Shown piece after piece: positions 11,682-21,758 of a stretch of DNA of 64,000 nt; position 1 is the stretch's first letter, and each line of letters opens with the position of its first letter. The stretch is from contig JAHLKD010000106.1 in the NCBI GenBank assembly GCA_025526935.1, positions 123,072-187,071 of the forward strand, read 5' to 3'. Under the pieces are notes generated by a model, which saw nothing but the letters and a program-made list of their open reading frames with translations, did not search any database and had not been told where the DNA came from. The stretch comes from Cladochytrium replicatum (taxonomy: Eukaryota; Chytridiomycota; Chytridiomycetes; Cladochytriales; Cladochytriaceae). The position numbers were made by a program, and so were the translations under genes.

Positions 11682-14600
11682 ATGGGTTCAGGATCGAATG
11701 ACGCCACATCTTCGCGGCCGAAGCCATTCACCGGTAAAACGCTGCAGGATTTCGATCTGTACATGGAACAAGTGCAGACTTACGCAAACTTACGTGGCGG
11801 CGCTGGCACTATGCTTCTCCAAGAACCAATGGCTCTTCCTGATAGTCCGAATTACGAGGCGGAAGGAAATCGCCCACAGCGTCCGATAGTCATCGCCGGA
11901 GCTGCTGGCGGAGCTGCTAACGAAGCACGAGCACAATGGGAAGCAGAACTACGTGAACATTTGGCGATCGTCACACACAACAGTCACTTACGTACGCAAT
12001 ATCGTGCTGAGATGCAAGATTACCGTGCACAACAAGCGGACAATAACGTCGCAGTTGGAATTCTATGCGAATGTTTCCCAAAACGCGACATGAATCGAGT
12101 CAGAGCTTATGCGTCAGCAAAAGGCAAAGTCGATGGACTTCGCCGAATTTTCAGTGCTGGCGGTCAAGCTCCGATCGAATCGTCTATGTGGGAGCAACGG
12201 CTGGTAGATCTGAAATGTACGAACGGTCAGTCGGCAGAAAGCGTTCAGCAGTTTGTGACCGACCTCACTGAGTTATTCGAACTCAAACTGAACTCTTTAC
12301 CGGACGAACTCGTAATCAAGGATCTACTAAACCGGTTAGTCGCAAAAATCACGATGCAGACAATTGAACTACGGACCCTCGTACCTTTTCTCGGAAAAAT
12401 GATCACTTCTGCGTATGCCGAATGGGAACCGGCGTTAATACAAGATCCAATTGATGCTGCAAACCCGAATGCTCCGCGACCATTCCACCAAAAGCCAACG
12501 CATTACTTCGAAACAGTGTCAAATATCTTGACCGACCTAAACCAATTGGTCCAACTCAACGTCACCATGGATGCCGGTGGGCCGAATGGGACAAAGAAGG
12601 CCATGAAGGCACAGACGAAGAAAGCGAAGGCGAAAGCAAAAGCCAAGGTTGCGAAGTCGGAGGATATTTGTACCTTGCATCCGAACTCATCTCACACCAA
12701 TGCTCAATGCCGTAAGCAGGGTGCCTCGGGTGGCTCAGGCAGTAGCGGTGGGAGTAGCAGTTCCACTCGGACCAGGCAGTCGCAGGACTCCAGGTCGTCC
12801 ACATCTTCTTCTGCAAAGAAGACAGATCTCACATGCAATTTCTGTGGCAAACGAGGACACAAGCAGTCGGCGTGTAAACGCTATCTCACTGCAAAGAGCC
12901 TTTGTTTAGACACGGATTTTCGTGCATTCATTGCCAGCCGTGGCGATGCAGGTGATGATTCGTCGGAGGACGAATCTACCGCCAAACCGGTGTTGACCAA
13001 GAAGGTAATCTTTGACCTTACCCAACCTACTTCTGTTGATAAAGATGCTGACACATACATCGGAAATATGTTTTCGATAGTGAACGCACACTCGGCACAG
13101 AAGGTTGTCCGTGTACATGTTCAAGCAAAGGATCGTGTGGGTTTGCTTGATACAGGCGCAACTGTTTGGATGACACCTAATCGTCATGCCTTTAGTTCGC
13201 TGACGTATACGAATGACGAGGACGTGGTGGAACTAGCGGATAGTCATACAATTCCAGTTTGTGGTTTTGGAGATGTATCTGTAGTTTTACCCAATGGGCG
13301 AATTAAGATAATACACAACGCACTTTATGTTCCTGATCTCGAAGACACACTTGCATCAGTGTGTAGTATCATTGGAGACTCCGGGGACATTGTGAGTTTC
13401 ACCAAAGACAAGGTTATCCTCACGCATGGTGATACGGATGAACACGTTATTATTGGGCGACGGGAAAGAGATTTGTACTATCTCTATGCTGATGTTAGTA
13501 CCGTCGGAACTCACCAACCGCGGCATGTGATTGCTCAACGAGCTAAAGCAGTAGCGGTATCCGCAGAAGGTCTCGATCAGTCGATGGACTTTACGTCCGG
13601 TGTACGATCTTCTCACGCGATGGGTCTCGATGTAATGTCAGACAACAACATTCGTCAAACGAACGATGATGAATGTCAACGAGCATCTCAAGATACAGTT
13701 GGAGTGAGCACCAACTTATCGCCAGTGACAGTACACGAACTTGCAAAGTTACACCAGCAGTTTGGTCACATCCACTTACGGACAATCTTTCGAACGGCAG
13801 AGAAGCTCAACATCAAAATGCCCAAGGTTGAACCGGATGCATTCAATCTTGTCAACAAATCAATTATGCAGAATTGTTTGGTCTGTAGTCGCACGAAGCT
13901 GAAGCAGAAGCCGATTTATTCTACAATAAGTCGAGCTCCGAGGAAACTTTTCCGTCTGTTTTCCGATGTCGTACGTTTAATCTACGACGGACAGAAGAAG
14001 AGATATTGGCAGATCATTGTCGACGAACAACCTCGTTTCATCACAATCTACTTCCTGAATCGAAAGAGTGATGCGGTGGATAGTATGATTCGACATATCG
14101 CTGATGTGGAAAATCGCAATCACCCATTACACGTTGCTGAACTACGTTCCGATTCAGGAGAATTGATTACTAAACGGTTGATCCAATGGTGCAATACCAA
14201 GATTCCTCGCATCCGCGTCCACCCAGCTCCTCCGTCAGTAAAGGAACTCGATGGTCTATCAGAGCGGAATATACAATCGATCAAGTATATGTCGGACGCG
14301 ATGCTGCTACAAGCTGGACTACCACGAACACTTCAATTCGTGCAACTCTCCATCCTATACGCTGCGGTCGTCAAGAACGCTACTTTCCATTCAGCTGTGA
14401 ATGCGATTCCGTACTGTGCTTACCTTGACAAGCGGATAGATTTGGCAACTATCCACGCCTTTGGAACACTCGTTAGTTTGTGGATCTCACACGAACAAAG
14501 GTTGGCGCGCAGAATCCGAGACAAGTCTGAACTAGGTCTGTTTCTCGGATACAAGGGTGAAGACCTGAAGATCGTCATAGCACTCAATTTTCGGACAAAC

Positions 14601-16865
14601 ACAATAGGCGAATACTTCCATGTTACGTTCCACGAGGGAGTTTTTGTTGGTTATAATCCTACCCGACAGTTACTCGACGATCTTACGGTACAATATCCAC
14701 TGAAGGCCGGGACATATTTCGATGTTGATCAAATACCAACCGGGGATCAGGGGGTGCAAGAGACGACTGTTGAGTTTGTCTCAGACAATTTCCCGATTTC
14801 TACCGTTGCAGACGAAGAAATCGATGAGGATATAAACGACGACCCCATATATTACCGCTTAGAAGAAGCCGGTGACATGCATGTTGTTGAACATTTACAT
14901 GGACTAGACGATGATGACCCAGACGATGCTGATTATGATCCAAATGCTGATTTATCGACTCCACAATCCATTACTGAAGAATCTCCGAATTTGTCTTCCG
15001 TATCTCCTGTAGAGGAATATGATGCACAACTCGAAAGTGATCTTCAATTCATTGGAGAAGATGTCGACGAAGCATATGCAGCAAGAAAACGAAAACGTCA
15101 AGCAAGTGCAAATTTGTCGAACGCCAAAAGGAAACAAAATTCCTTGTTTACCCGGTCCGTTCCTAATATCGATTGGACCCTGAAGGCCGATTCCTCATAT
15201 CCAACACAACCAATTGCGAATGGAAATATACGGACTGCACCAAAGACTCTTCGTGAGGCTTTATCACGATCCGATGAGGCTCCATTCTGGTTAGCGGCGA
15301 TGAAGGAGGAAGTTACACAACTAGTCGGCAACAATACTTGGGCCGAAACGGTTTTACCTGATGGACGGAATTTATTATCGGGCAAATGGGTTTTCACATA
15401 TAAGCTTGACGAACATGGCAATATTACTCGATTCAAAGCACGTTGGGTCGTACGAGGATTTTCACAGATTGCAGGATTGGATTTCGATGAAACCTATTCT
15501 CCAGTTACGAAAACGTCCACGATCCGTTTTCTGATTGCATTAGCAGCATTAGTCGGCATGATCATATTCCAGTTTGATATCAAGGGTGCATATCTCAATG
15601 CGATACTGGAAGAAGAGAACTACGTCGAACTCCCTCATGGTTTCGGACGAGTAGATTTCCAGAATCGACCCATCGTCTGCAGACTTATCAAAAGTCTGTA
15701 CGGTCTACACCAGGCAGCTCGAGAATGGTACAAAACTCTTTGGAAACAATATCTCAGTGTTGGTTTCGTGCGGAATATTGCAGACATCTGTCATTTCTGG
15801 CGATACAATCCAACAAATAATACCCGCGAACACACTACTGTTCATGTCGATGATATACTACATTTTTCCACAGATCCAAACGCATATCATCGGTTTCAGA
15901 CCGATTTGGAAACTTCGTTCACAGTAGGCAGTACTTCGAAGGCGAAATGGATTCTGAAAATGGAGTTATTGCAGACAACGGAAGGATATTTCCTTAGCAA
16001 TGCATTGTACGTAAAGAAGATTCTCGAAGAAGCGAATTTATGGGGTACCAACATCAAACCGACCAAAACACCGATGTCAAAATCATATATCTTTGATGAG
16101 ACCACACCAACACTGTCCGATGCCGAGGCAACACAATTTCGATCAATGTTAATGAAGATATCGTACGTGGCGACTAAGACACGACCGGATATTTCATACG
16201 CAGTCAATATTTTGGCACAACATCAGATTGATCCTCGACAGTCAGAATCAAAGGCTCTCTATCGATTACAACGATATTTACTCGGTACTTGGGATTACGG
16301 TTTACACTATACACGGACTGGTATCACGTCTCCGATGCTAAGACCCGACGGTCTCTACATGTTTGATTCGGCTAACAACCCACAAGGTTATGCCGATGCA
16401 GACTGGGCGGGCGATGCAGATAGATACTCACGAACCGGTTACGTGGTAATGTTCGCTAATGCGGCAATCAGTTGGCAGTCGATTCGACAACAGACTATTG
16501 CAGCCTCGTCGTCGGAAGCCGAACTGTATGCGCTGAACGAACTATCGCGTGAGATGAAGTGGATGAAAAATCTTATGACGGGTATTGGAATTACGTCGTT
16601 CAATCCGCTCCGTTTATGGCAAGACAATCAATCCACCGAGTCTATCGCAAACAATCTGTTCAACAACAAACGGACCAAACACATGGACGTTCGCGAGAGA
16701 TTTGTGAATCTCCAAGTTGAACAGAAACATCAGGAGTTACACCATATGGATACTTCTGATATGATCGCGGACATCTTAACTAAACCTCTTGGAAGTAAAT
16801 TATACCTTAAACACAGGGGCTCGTTGGGGCTAGTCAGTCAGTCTTCACTTAATATACTATCTTGA
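11682..16865 (+). CDS. Copia gag-pol polyprotein, intact
   Basis: This 1727-aa polyprotein carries everything needed for copia transposition. I start it at the ATG at 11682. Gag fills about residues 1-330, with a Lys/Ala-rich basic stretch. A zinc knuckle CNFCGKRGHKQSAC follows near residue 385. The aspartic protease is marked by LLDTGATVWMTP near residue 490. The GAG-pre-integrase region has HQQFGHIHL and the HHCC zinc pattern. The integrase core shows the D, D, E residues in FSDVV, RSDSG and GLSERN. An acidic linker leads to reverse transcriptase (FDIKGAYLNAIL, YGLHQAARE, catalytic VDD in HVDDILHF). RNase H has YADADWAGD, SSSEAELYAL and LWQDNQS. Gag and Pol are in one frame with no recoding site, as in many copia elements. 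No stop or shift is seen, so it may be active. Confidence 0.95.
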   Translation: MGSGSNDATSSRPKPFTGKTLQDFDLYMEQVQTYANLRGGAGTMLLQEPMALPDSPNYEAEGNRPQRPIVIAGAAGGAANEARAQWEAELREHLAIVTHNSHLRTQYRAEMQDYRAQQADNNVAVGILCECFPKRDMNRVRAYASAKGKVDGLRRIFSAGGQAPIESSMWEQRLVDLKCTNGQSAESVQQFVTDLTELFELKLNSLPDELVIKDLLNRLVAKITMQTIELRTLVPFLGKMITSAYAEWEPALIQDPIDAANPNAPRPFHQKPTHYFETVSNILTDLNQLVQLNVTMDAGGPNGTKKAMKAQTKKAKAKAKAKVAKSEDICTLHPNSSHTNAQCRKQGASGGSGSSGGSSSSTRTRQSQDSRSSTSSSAKKTDLTCNFCGKRGHKQSACKRYLTAKSLCLDTDFRAFIASRGDAGDDSSEDESTAKPVLTKKVIFDLTQPTSVDKDADTYIGNMFSIVNAHSAQKVVRVHVQAKDRVGLLDTGATVWMTPNRHAFSSLTYTNDEDVVELADSHTIPVCGFGDVSVVLPNGRIKIIHNALYVPDLEDTLASVCSIIGDSGDIVSFTKDKVILTHGDTDEHVIIGRRERDLYYLYADVSTVGTHQPRHVIAQRAKAVAVSAEGLDQSMDFTSGVRSSHAMGLDVMSDNNIRQTNDDECQRASQDTVGVSTNLSPVTVHELAKLHQQFGHIHLRTIFRTAEKLNIKMPKVEPDAFNLVNKSIMQNCLVCSRTKLKQKPIYSTISRAPRKLFRLFSDVVRLIYDGQKKRYWQIIVDEQPRFITIYFLNRKSDAVDSMIRHIADVENRNHPLHVAELRSDSGELITKRLIQWCNTKIPRIRVHPAPPSVKELDGLSERNIQSIKYMSDAMLLQAGLPRTLQFVQLSILYAAVVKNATFHSAVNAIPYCAYLDKRIDLATIHAFGTLVSLWISHEQRLARRIRDKSELGLFLGYKGEDLKIVIALNFRTNTIGEYFHVTFHEGVFVGYNPTRQLLDDLTVQYPLKAGTYFDVDQIPTGDQGVQETTVEFVSDNFPISTVADEEIDEDINDDPIYYRLEEAGDMHVVEHLHGLDDDDPDDADYDPNADLSTPQSITEESPNLSSVSPVEEYDAQLESDLQFIGEDVDEAYAARKRKRQASANLSNAKRKQNSLFTRSVPNIDWTLKADSSYPTQPIANGNIRTAPKTLREALSRSDEAPFWLAAMKEEVTQLVGNNTWAETVLPDGRNLLSGKWVFTYKLDEHGNITRFKARWVVRGFSQIAGLDFDETYSPVTKTSTIRFLIALAALVGMIIFQFDIKGAYLNAILEEENYVELPHGFGRVDFQNRPIVCRLIKSLYGLHQAAREWYKTLWKQYLSVGFVRNIADICHFWRYNPTNNTREHTTVHVDDILHFSTDPNAYHRFQTDLETSFTVGSTSKAKWILKMELLQTTEGYFLSNALYVKKILEEANLWGTNIKPTKTPMSKSYIFDETTPTLSDAEATQFRSMLMKISYVATKTRPDISYAVNILAQHQIDPRQSESKALYRLQRYLLGTWDYGLHYTRTGITSPMLRPDGLYMFDSANNPQGYADADWAGDADRYSRTGYVVMFANAAISWQSIRQQTIAASSSEAELYALNELSREMKWMKNLMTGIGITSFNPLRLWQDNQSTESIANNLFNNKRTKHMDVRERFVNLQVEQKHQELHHMDTSDMIADILTKPLGSKLYLKHRGSLGLVSQSSLNILS

Positions 16866-16980
16866 ACGACCGGCTGGCGATGTCCATACAACTCACCTTT
16901 ATTTCAATAGAATATCAACTTCAGCATTTACAGAAAGTTATGATCGGTTGAGTGATACTCTCGGTTGTACCTATCTAATG

Positions 16981-16992
16981 ACTGAGGGGGTG
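16981..16992 (+). promoter_or_regulatory. Polypurine tract of element B
   Basis: The sequence ACTGAGGGGGTG lies directly before the 3' LTR. A purine-rich tract here primes plus-strand DNA synthesis in LTR retrotransposons. The same tract flanks the 3' LTR of element A, which supports the call. Confidence 0.8.
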
Positions 16993-17591
16993 TGTTAAGT
17001 ATTTCGATTGATGGACTTGGCCAATCCAGTCATTGATAGTACAAAAACACAAACGCCCGATATACAGAAATGTCACTCTTCACTGAGCAACATTTCTAAC
17101 TATTGAACTAAAGCATATAGATGATGATCTATTACGAGTTTGGATACCTCCGGTTATTTCTTCATGGGTTATATTTATTGCAGCCATAGGTATAGTAAAC
17201 TGTCATTACTTTTCTATCATCCACTTGTAGAAGTGAAGCCCGGATCAGATCACAGCAAAGGTTTACATATGATTAACGCGTTCGTGGGAATCATGTGTGA
17301 GAACAATCCTGTTGAGGAGAGCTAGATCTCACGCACAGCTTAGCATGATTATGCTTCGCTACGCCTGTGAGAAGAAGAGTCAAACCTTATCGCTTCAATC
17401 CAGATCTTCCGGAAGGAAAAGCCAAAACGACAGTACACTTATTTAAGGAGCCTGTGGCGATACACACAAGGAGCATTCTCTTGCGCTAGTACTTGTGACT
17501 CGCAATCTTCTTTATTCATCTCTTAGAAACATTAACCCGTGAATTAGCAACACACACAACCTGAGGATCCAGACCACAGCTTTGTTCAACA
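16993..17591 (+). repeat. 3' LTR of copia element B
   Basis: This 599-bp LTR has the same ends as the 5' LTR at 11032-11630, and I found no difference when reading both. The flanking base after it opens a fragment of another copia element on the opposite strand. Confidence 0.93.
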
Positions 17592-18110
17592 TATCTGTTT
17601 GTTGGTAATGTATGTATTAATCAACAAAAATGTCAGCAATCATGTCATTAGTGGTGATGTGTGTGATATCTTGCTGCTTCTGTTCAACTTCAAGGTTAAC
17701 AAACTTCTTACGAGCTTCCATATGTTTTGTTTGCCTTTTATTGAACAGGTTATTCACAATGGCTTCAGCAGACATGTTGTCTTGCCATAATCTGAGCGGT
17801 CTATTGGCGTGAATACCAATTCCAAGCATCAGATTGCAGAGCCATTTCATCTCTCGCAACAATTCATTCAACGCGACAAGCTCTGCTTCAGCGGATGAAC
17901 AGGCTATAATCTGCTGTCGTTTGTACTGCCAGCTGATTGCCGCATTGGCAAACATAACAACGTATCCAGTACGCGAGTAGCGCGATGGATCGCTAGCCCA
18001 ATCTGCGTTGGCATATCCCTGCGGAGGTAGTCGTTGAATGCAAATTCATATACACCTGTATAGCGCGAAATCCGTCATTGGCATAATCCTTTGTGCTGAA
18101 TCGAAGGTTC
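17592..18110 (-). pseudogene. Copia RNase H fragment
   Basis: A minus-strand frame (about 17617-17955, continuing with one frameshift to about 18060) reads as the copia RNase H end: YADADW-like, YSRTGYVVMFANAAISWQ, SSAEAELVALNEL, RLWQDNMSAEAIVNN. It is clearly diverged from copies A and B, so it is another family, perhaps family 2, whose pol part is missing in element C. The frame ends just before the LTR of B. It has no reverse transcriptase, protease or LTR and is a relic. Confidence 0.8.
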
Positions 18111-18469
18111 GACGGGCTGGCCCTGAAAGTCAATGCGTGTTAGAGAAGAAATGCTTCAATTTTGTTGTGAGCTGCAATTAAGGATCGGCGGTTTTTGGGT
18201 CTTCCAGGCCAGGTTTGGGTCCATTGACAAAATGTACCCGATTCCGATAGGCGGGTTTTCAGGAAAGTTTTTCTGGTCGGATCCAGGGGTCGGGTATCTG
18301 GTCCAGAAGCAAAACTGTTATTGGGTCGAGCTTTAGACCTGTGTAAAACCTGATCTCGCAAGAAACAATAGAAGGAAGCCATTTGTATTTTCTGTCCACG
18401 CAGACACTTTCCAAGAAGACGCAATCAAGATTTTGTTTTACCTTCGTCCAGTTCAAGTTAAAATGCAAA

Positions 18470-18610
18470 ATGGTCAGGGTCAGGGTGGGGTATGGGTTGC
18501 GGGTCCAGGTTTGTCGCTGCTACCGGCAGTGACCTGGCGGGTCCCCGCGTTTTTCGGGTTGACTCTCTAACCCGGACCTGAGTGGACTCGCCAAACCTTA
18601 GCTGCAATTG
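18470..18610. repeat. GGGTC-rich dispersed repeat, copy 1
   Basis: This stretch contains ggtcagggtcagggtgggg, then ctaccggcagtgacctggcg and a closing part with ggttgactctctaacccgg. The block at 38985-39145 shows the same order of words (ctactggcagtgacccgaca, then gggttagctctgaaaccc). The two share layout rather than high identity. More GGGTC-rich text precedes it from about 18230. The element type is unknown; no coding sequence is seen. Confidence 0.5.
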
Positions 18611-18649
18611 GGATTGCTCTGTGCGTGTTGTGGGCATAGAGGCTGAATC

Positions 18650-19126
18650 CTAGTACTTCCTGATCTGGATCCTGATGCGTGAAGCGCATTTGGAGAAGGG
18701 AAGGCAACTTGTAACTATGGTCATACCTGACAAACTGGACCCACAATTGTAGATATCATTGCCATCAGGAACGACTTGGACTGGCTTGGACCACGCTTGC
18801 TTGATCCACTTCAGTGCGATTATATATTGCCAGAATTCCTCAAAGTTGTGCTCGAGATGTAGGAGTGTTCGTATGGTGGATGGCCCCAGACTACAGCGCT
18901 CGATAACTGCAGCATTGTTGCTGGCACAATTGAATATGCGGCAGAGGTCATCTGTGTGAGAGAAAGTAATATGCCTCTCGATCAGCCACAGCTCACACTG
19001 GCCATAGAATCCCTGAGAATCAAGGTGGTTCACTTGCAGCACTATGTCGCTGGGAATCCAGAGGTCATGCAGGAGTTTCACAACGAGATCTTCGGGAGAA
19101 TCCTCCTCACAATCTTCAAAATTTTG
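18650..19126 (-). pseudogene. Unknown ORF, possible gene fragment
   Basis: A minus-strand frame stays open for about 143 codons and further upstream into the minisatellite, with no ATG at its start (the first long-frame codon is GTG at 19081). The translation has normal-looking composition, with Trp, Cys and hydrophobic segments (for example WQYIIALKWIKQAW), which is unusual for random DNA of this length. I recognise no domain. An acceptor-like ttttgaag lies just upstream near 19115, so it may be an exon cut off from its gene, or a decayed repeat protein. Confidence 0.35.
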
Positions 19127-19132
19127 TTCAAA

Positions 19133-19565
19133 AGAAATTACATCTATAATACTATATCTATTATGTTACATCTATGATATTACATCTAGAATGTTACATC
19201 TAGAATGTTACATCTAGAATGTTATATCTAGAATGTTACATCTAGAATGTTATATCTAGAATGTTACATCTAGAATGTTACATCTAGAATGTTACATCTA
19301 GAATGTTACATCTAGAATGTTACATCTACAATGGTATAACTATGATATTGCATCTATAATACTATATCTACAATATTGCATCTATAATACTATATCTATA
19401 ATATTATATCTACGACGCTACACCCACAATACTATATTTATGATGTTACATCTATGATATTACATCTATGATGTTACATCTACAATATTACATCTATGAT
19501 GTTACATCTACAATATTACATCTACAATATTATATCTACAATATTACATCTATGATGTTATATTC
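19133..19565. repeat. 14-bp minisatellite
   Basis: About 30 units of a 14-bp repeat run here. The centre (about 19185-19325) is almost regular, with the unit tctagaatgttaca; the flanks are diverged, with variants such as atctataatactat and atctacaatattac. All units keep the period of 14. There are no unique spacers, so it is not a CRISPR array. The DNA is very AT-rich. Confidence 0.92.
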
Positions 19566-19689
19566 TTAGAAATATAATTCAACAAAATGAAGATATGAAC
19601 GTGAATATCGTTGTTTTTTAAACGATTAACTTCGTAATCTAATATTGATTTAGAGAAGAGCAAGAAGTTAATTATAAATATACTTTTCG

Positions 19690-19866
19690 ATGTTTTTGAA
19701 ATGTATCCAATGCGGATGTCAGGAAGAATCTTTACGGGATCACATCATAAAGGTTCATGTAAAAGAATTAGTAAAATGTATGTTTGATAATTGTACTCTT
19801 TGTTCACAAAGAGAAATTCTAAAAGATCATGTTTTAGATATTCACGTAGATGAAGTGGTAAGATAA
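19690..19866 (+). CDS. Small protein with two C2H2-like zinc-finger motifs
   Basis: A 58-codon frame from ATG at 19690 to TAA at 19864-19866 codes two similar modules. The first is CIQCGCQEESLRDHIIKVH (C-x2-C, then H-x4-H spacing). The second is CMFDNCTLCSQREILKDHVL followed by a further His in IH (more than one Cys pair could serve). The residues around the fingers are Lys-rich. The region is AT-rich and sits just after the minisatellite, unlike the GC-richer host gene that follows. It may be a free small DNA- or RNA-binding protein, an exon, or a relic of a mobile or viral element. Nothing upstream clearly extends it; in-frame stops precede the ATG closely. Function is not known. The pattern of two matched Cys/His pairs in so short a frame is unlikely by chance. 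Confidence 0.45.
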   Translation: MFLKCIQCGCQEESLRDHIIKVHVKELVKCMFDNCTLCSQREILKDHVLDIHVDEVVR

Positions 19867-20161
19867 ATGTCCGACAGCCGAACAAGCAGGTGAGTATTTA
19901 AAAAAGTTTGCCCCGAAGGGCTATCCACTCAAGCTTATGCGTGTCATCCTTGCGCAGGGAGCCCGCTAATCTTCTCTGTATCGTATCCAATTTAATATGT
20001 GACAGCGGTCCGAAGACTTGTCCATAGACAAAGGGGAATAGATCTCTTTATAGGCTCGTGAACGCGTTGTGCTTCTGTGGGTGGGTCAATCAGCACAGCC
20101 ACCCTCAAATTTTACCCGTTTATGGCTCGGTGGCTCTGTTCAATTCTCGTCCTTCCAGTCA

Positions 20162-21758
20162 ATGCCCTCGCCTGTAACGTGTGTCTCGGTGTCTCTCCTC
20201 CTGGCCTTGGCGGCTGCCTCGCGCGTGCATGCAGGCTGCTTCTCGCTCGACAGCCCGTCTGTGTGCACAGACTGGGCGGGCTACACCATCCGCTCCACCG
20301 AACAGTACGGCAACACGGCTCAGTTCGACAAGTGGCTCACCGACCGTCTGACCAACTCGACCGCCATCGTGTCGCAATGGAAGACTCTCTACGGCTGCCC
20401 CAACTTTGACGGCACCGGCATCCGCTACTTTACCTCGTTCCTGTGTGCCCTTACTGTCGACCAGGCCGCCTTCCCGGGGGACTGGTACGGCGTGAACGCC
20501 TCGCAGTATGTCACATGCAGGAACAAGGACGCCTTGATTACCCCCTTGTGCTCCGACACGTGCAACCAGTCAAAGCAGTCTTTCGTGACCATGCTCAACA
20601 ACACAAAAATGTGCTCAGCATGGTCGGATGCCACCCCCCAGCAGCAGGCCAACCGCCAGACCACCGTCGGCTTGTTCACAACCATGTGCAAAAAGCTCCC
20701 GACCACCAACCGCAACGCGGGTACCTGCTTCGACGGTGACATTCCGCTCGAGTTCGCCAGTTGTGGTAGGACTCCAGATGCCAGATTCATATCTATCTCG
20801 ATTGTCTCACCGATTGTTAAATTTTCACAGGATTCACGACAACTGCCCAGGGCACAAACTACTGCTCGACCACTGGCAACTCTGCCAACGACCCCTGCTG
20901 TTCCCGCGGCACTGGTGGTCCCAACGTCGGTGCCATTGTCGGTGGCGTTGTGGGTGCCGTGATCGTTGTGGGTTTGTTGCTTGGCTTCTTCCTGTTCTGG
21001 AAGAAACGTTCCAGCCGCTCCGATGAGAACGTCCGCTACAACGCGAACGCCTCTAACTCTTTCGGGTTCCTGAAAAAGCGCGAATCCGCCAACGACGACC
21101 GCGCGACCAAAGGGTACACCATGTACGGTAACACGTTCACCCTCAACCACAACCCGGGCAAGGATGACAGTATGTACGGCAACAACAACCAATACGGAAA
21201 CCAGTACGACTCGTCTGCAGACCAGTTCTACCCTCCCCAGCACCCTGGCGGGTTCATCAAGGACAGCAGCTACTACCCAAACAACACCATGAACAATAGC
21301 ATCCAGCCCCCTGCACCCGCGTACTCCTCCCTCAACAAGGGCGGCAGCGACCCCTACGCCACGAACATGTCCGCCATGGCCCCTGTTCCCCTCAACGATA
21401 TGGGCGGCAATGACGAGTTCAACCAGGGCAAGAAGAACCGCCAGAGCTACTTGCCCCAGCTCGACGGCAAGTTTGTCCGTGTCGTCGCCGTCTACCTCCC
21501 CAACATGGCCGACGAGCTGATGCTCAACGTTGACGATCTTCTCAAGGTCGACGACTCTTTTGATGACGGTATTTATTGAGATAGCGTCTGTGCATTGTGT
21601 CAATTCTGAGTTGTCCGTTTGCAGGCTGGGCGTACGGAAAGAACTTTGCGACCGGACAGGAAGGTTTCTTCCCCATGGCTTGCTGCATTTCTGAGGTTCC
21701 TGCTGACATGCCAAAGAGCATCAACAAGCGTGTATCCTCCTTCTACGGCCGAAAGTAG
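20162..21758 (+). CDS. Secreted-domain/transmembrane/SH3 protein
   Basis: This three-exon gene codes 491 aa: exons 20162-20765, 20831-21568 and 21625-21758, with introns of 65 and 56 bp (GT-AG). The start at 20162 gives a good signal peptide (hydrophobic VSLLLALAAASRVHA). Residues about 25-232 form a Cys-rich outer domain with several N-x-S/T sites. A transmembrane helix follows at about 233-258 (VGAIVGGVVGAVIVVGLLLG) and then a basic stop-transfer WKKR. The cytoplasmic part is Asn/Tyr/Pro-rich, with repeated MYGN words. It ends in an SH3 domain, about 416-471, with the hallmarks VAVYLP, DDGWAYG and EGFFPM. Intron 2 falls inside the SH3 domain. The layout matches fungal surface proteins that pass signals to actin or polarity proteins (Fus1- or Sho1-like only in general plan). 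The ligand is unknown. Confidence 0.85.

Larger units (their letters stand above)
11032..17591 (+). mobile_element. Complete Ty1/copia retrotransposon B
   Basis: This 6560-bp element has two 599-bp LTRs that appear identical by eye, a single uninterrupted gag-pol frame, and a polypurine tract just before the 3' LTR. Identical LTRs mean a very young insertion, because both LTRs are copied from one template. No 5-bp target duplication is seen: gaata precedes the 5' LTR and tatct follows the 3' LTR. The left side carries an inverted LTR fragment and the right side abuts a fragment of another copia element, so at least one flank is rearranged or the integration was irregular. The domain order protease, integrase, reverse transcriptase, RNase H places it in Ty1/copia (Pseudoviridae-type). 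Confidence 0.95.

Noticed and set aside
19133-19565. CRISPR-like array
   Set aside because: The repeats are 14 bp and directly adjacent with no unique spacers, in a eukaryotic genome. It is a minisatellite.
20425-21714. Long minus-strand ORF of 429 codons
   Set aside because: It lies opposite the SH3 gene, whose signal peptide, membrane helix, SH3 motifs and splice sites are clear. GC-rich codon use explains the open antisense frame.
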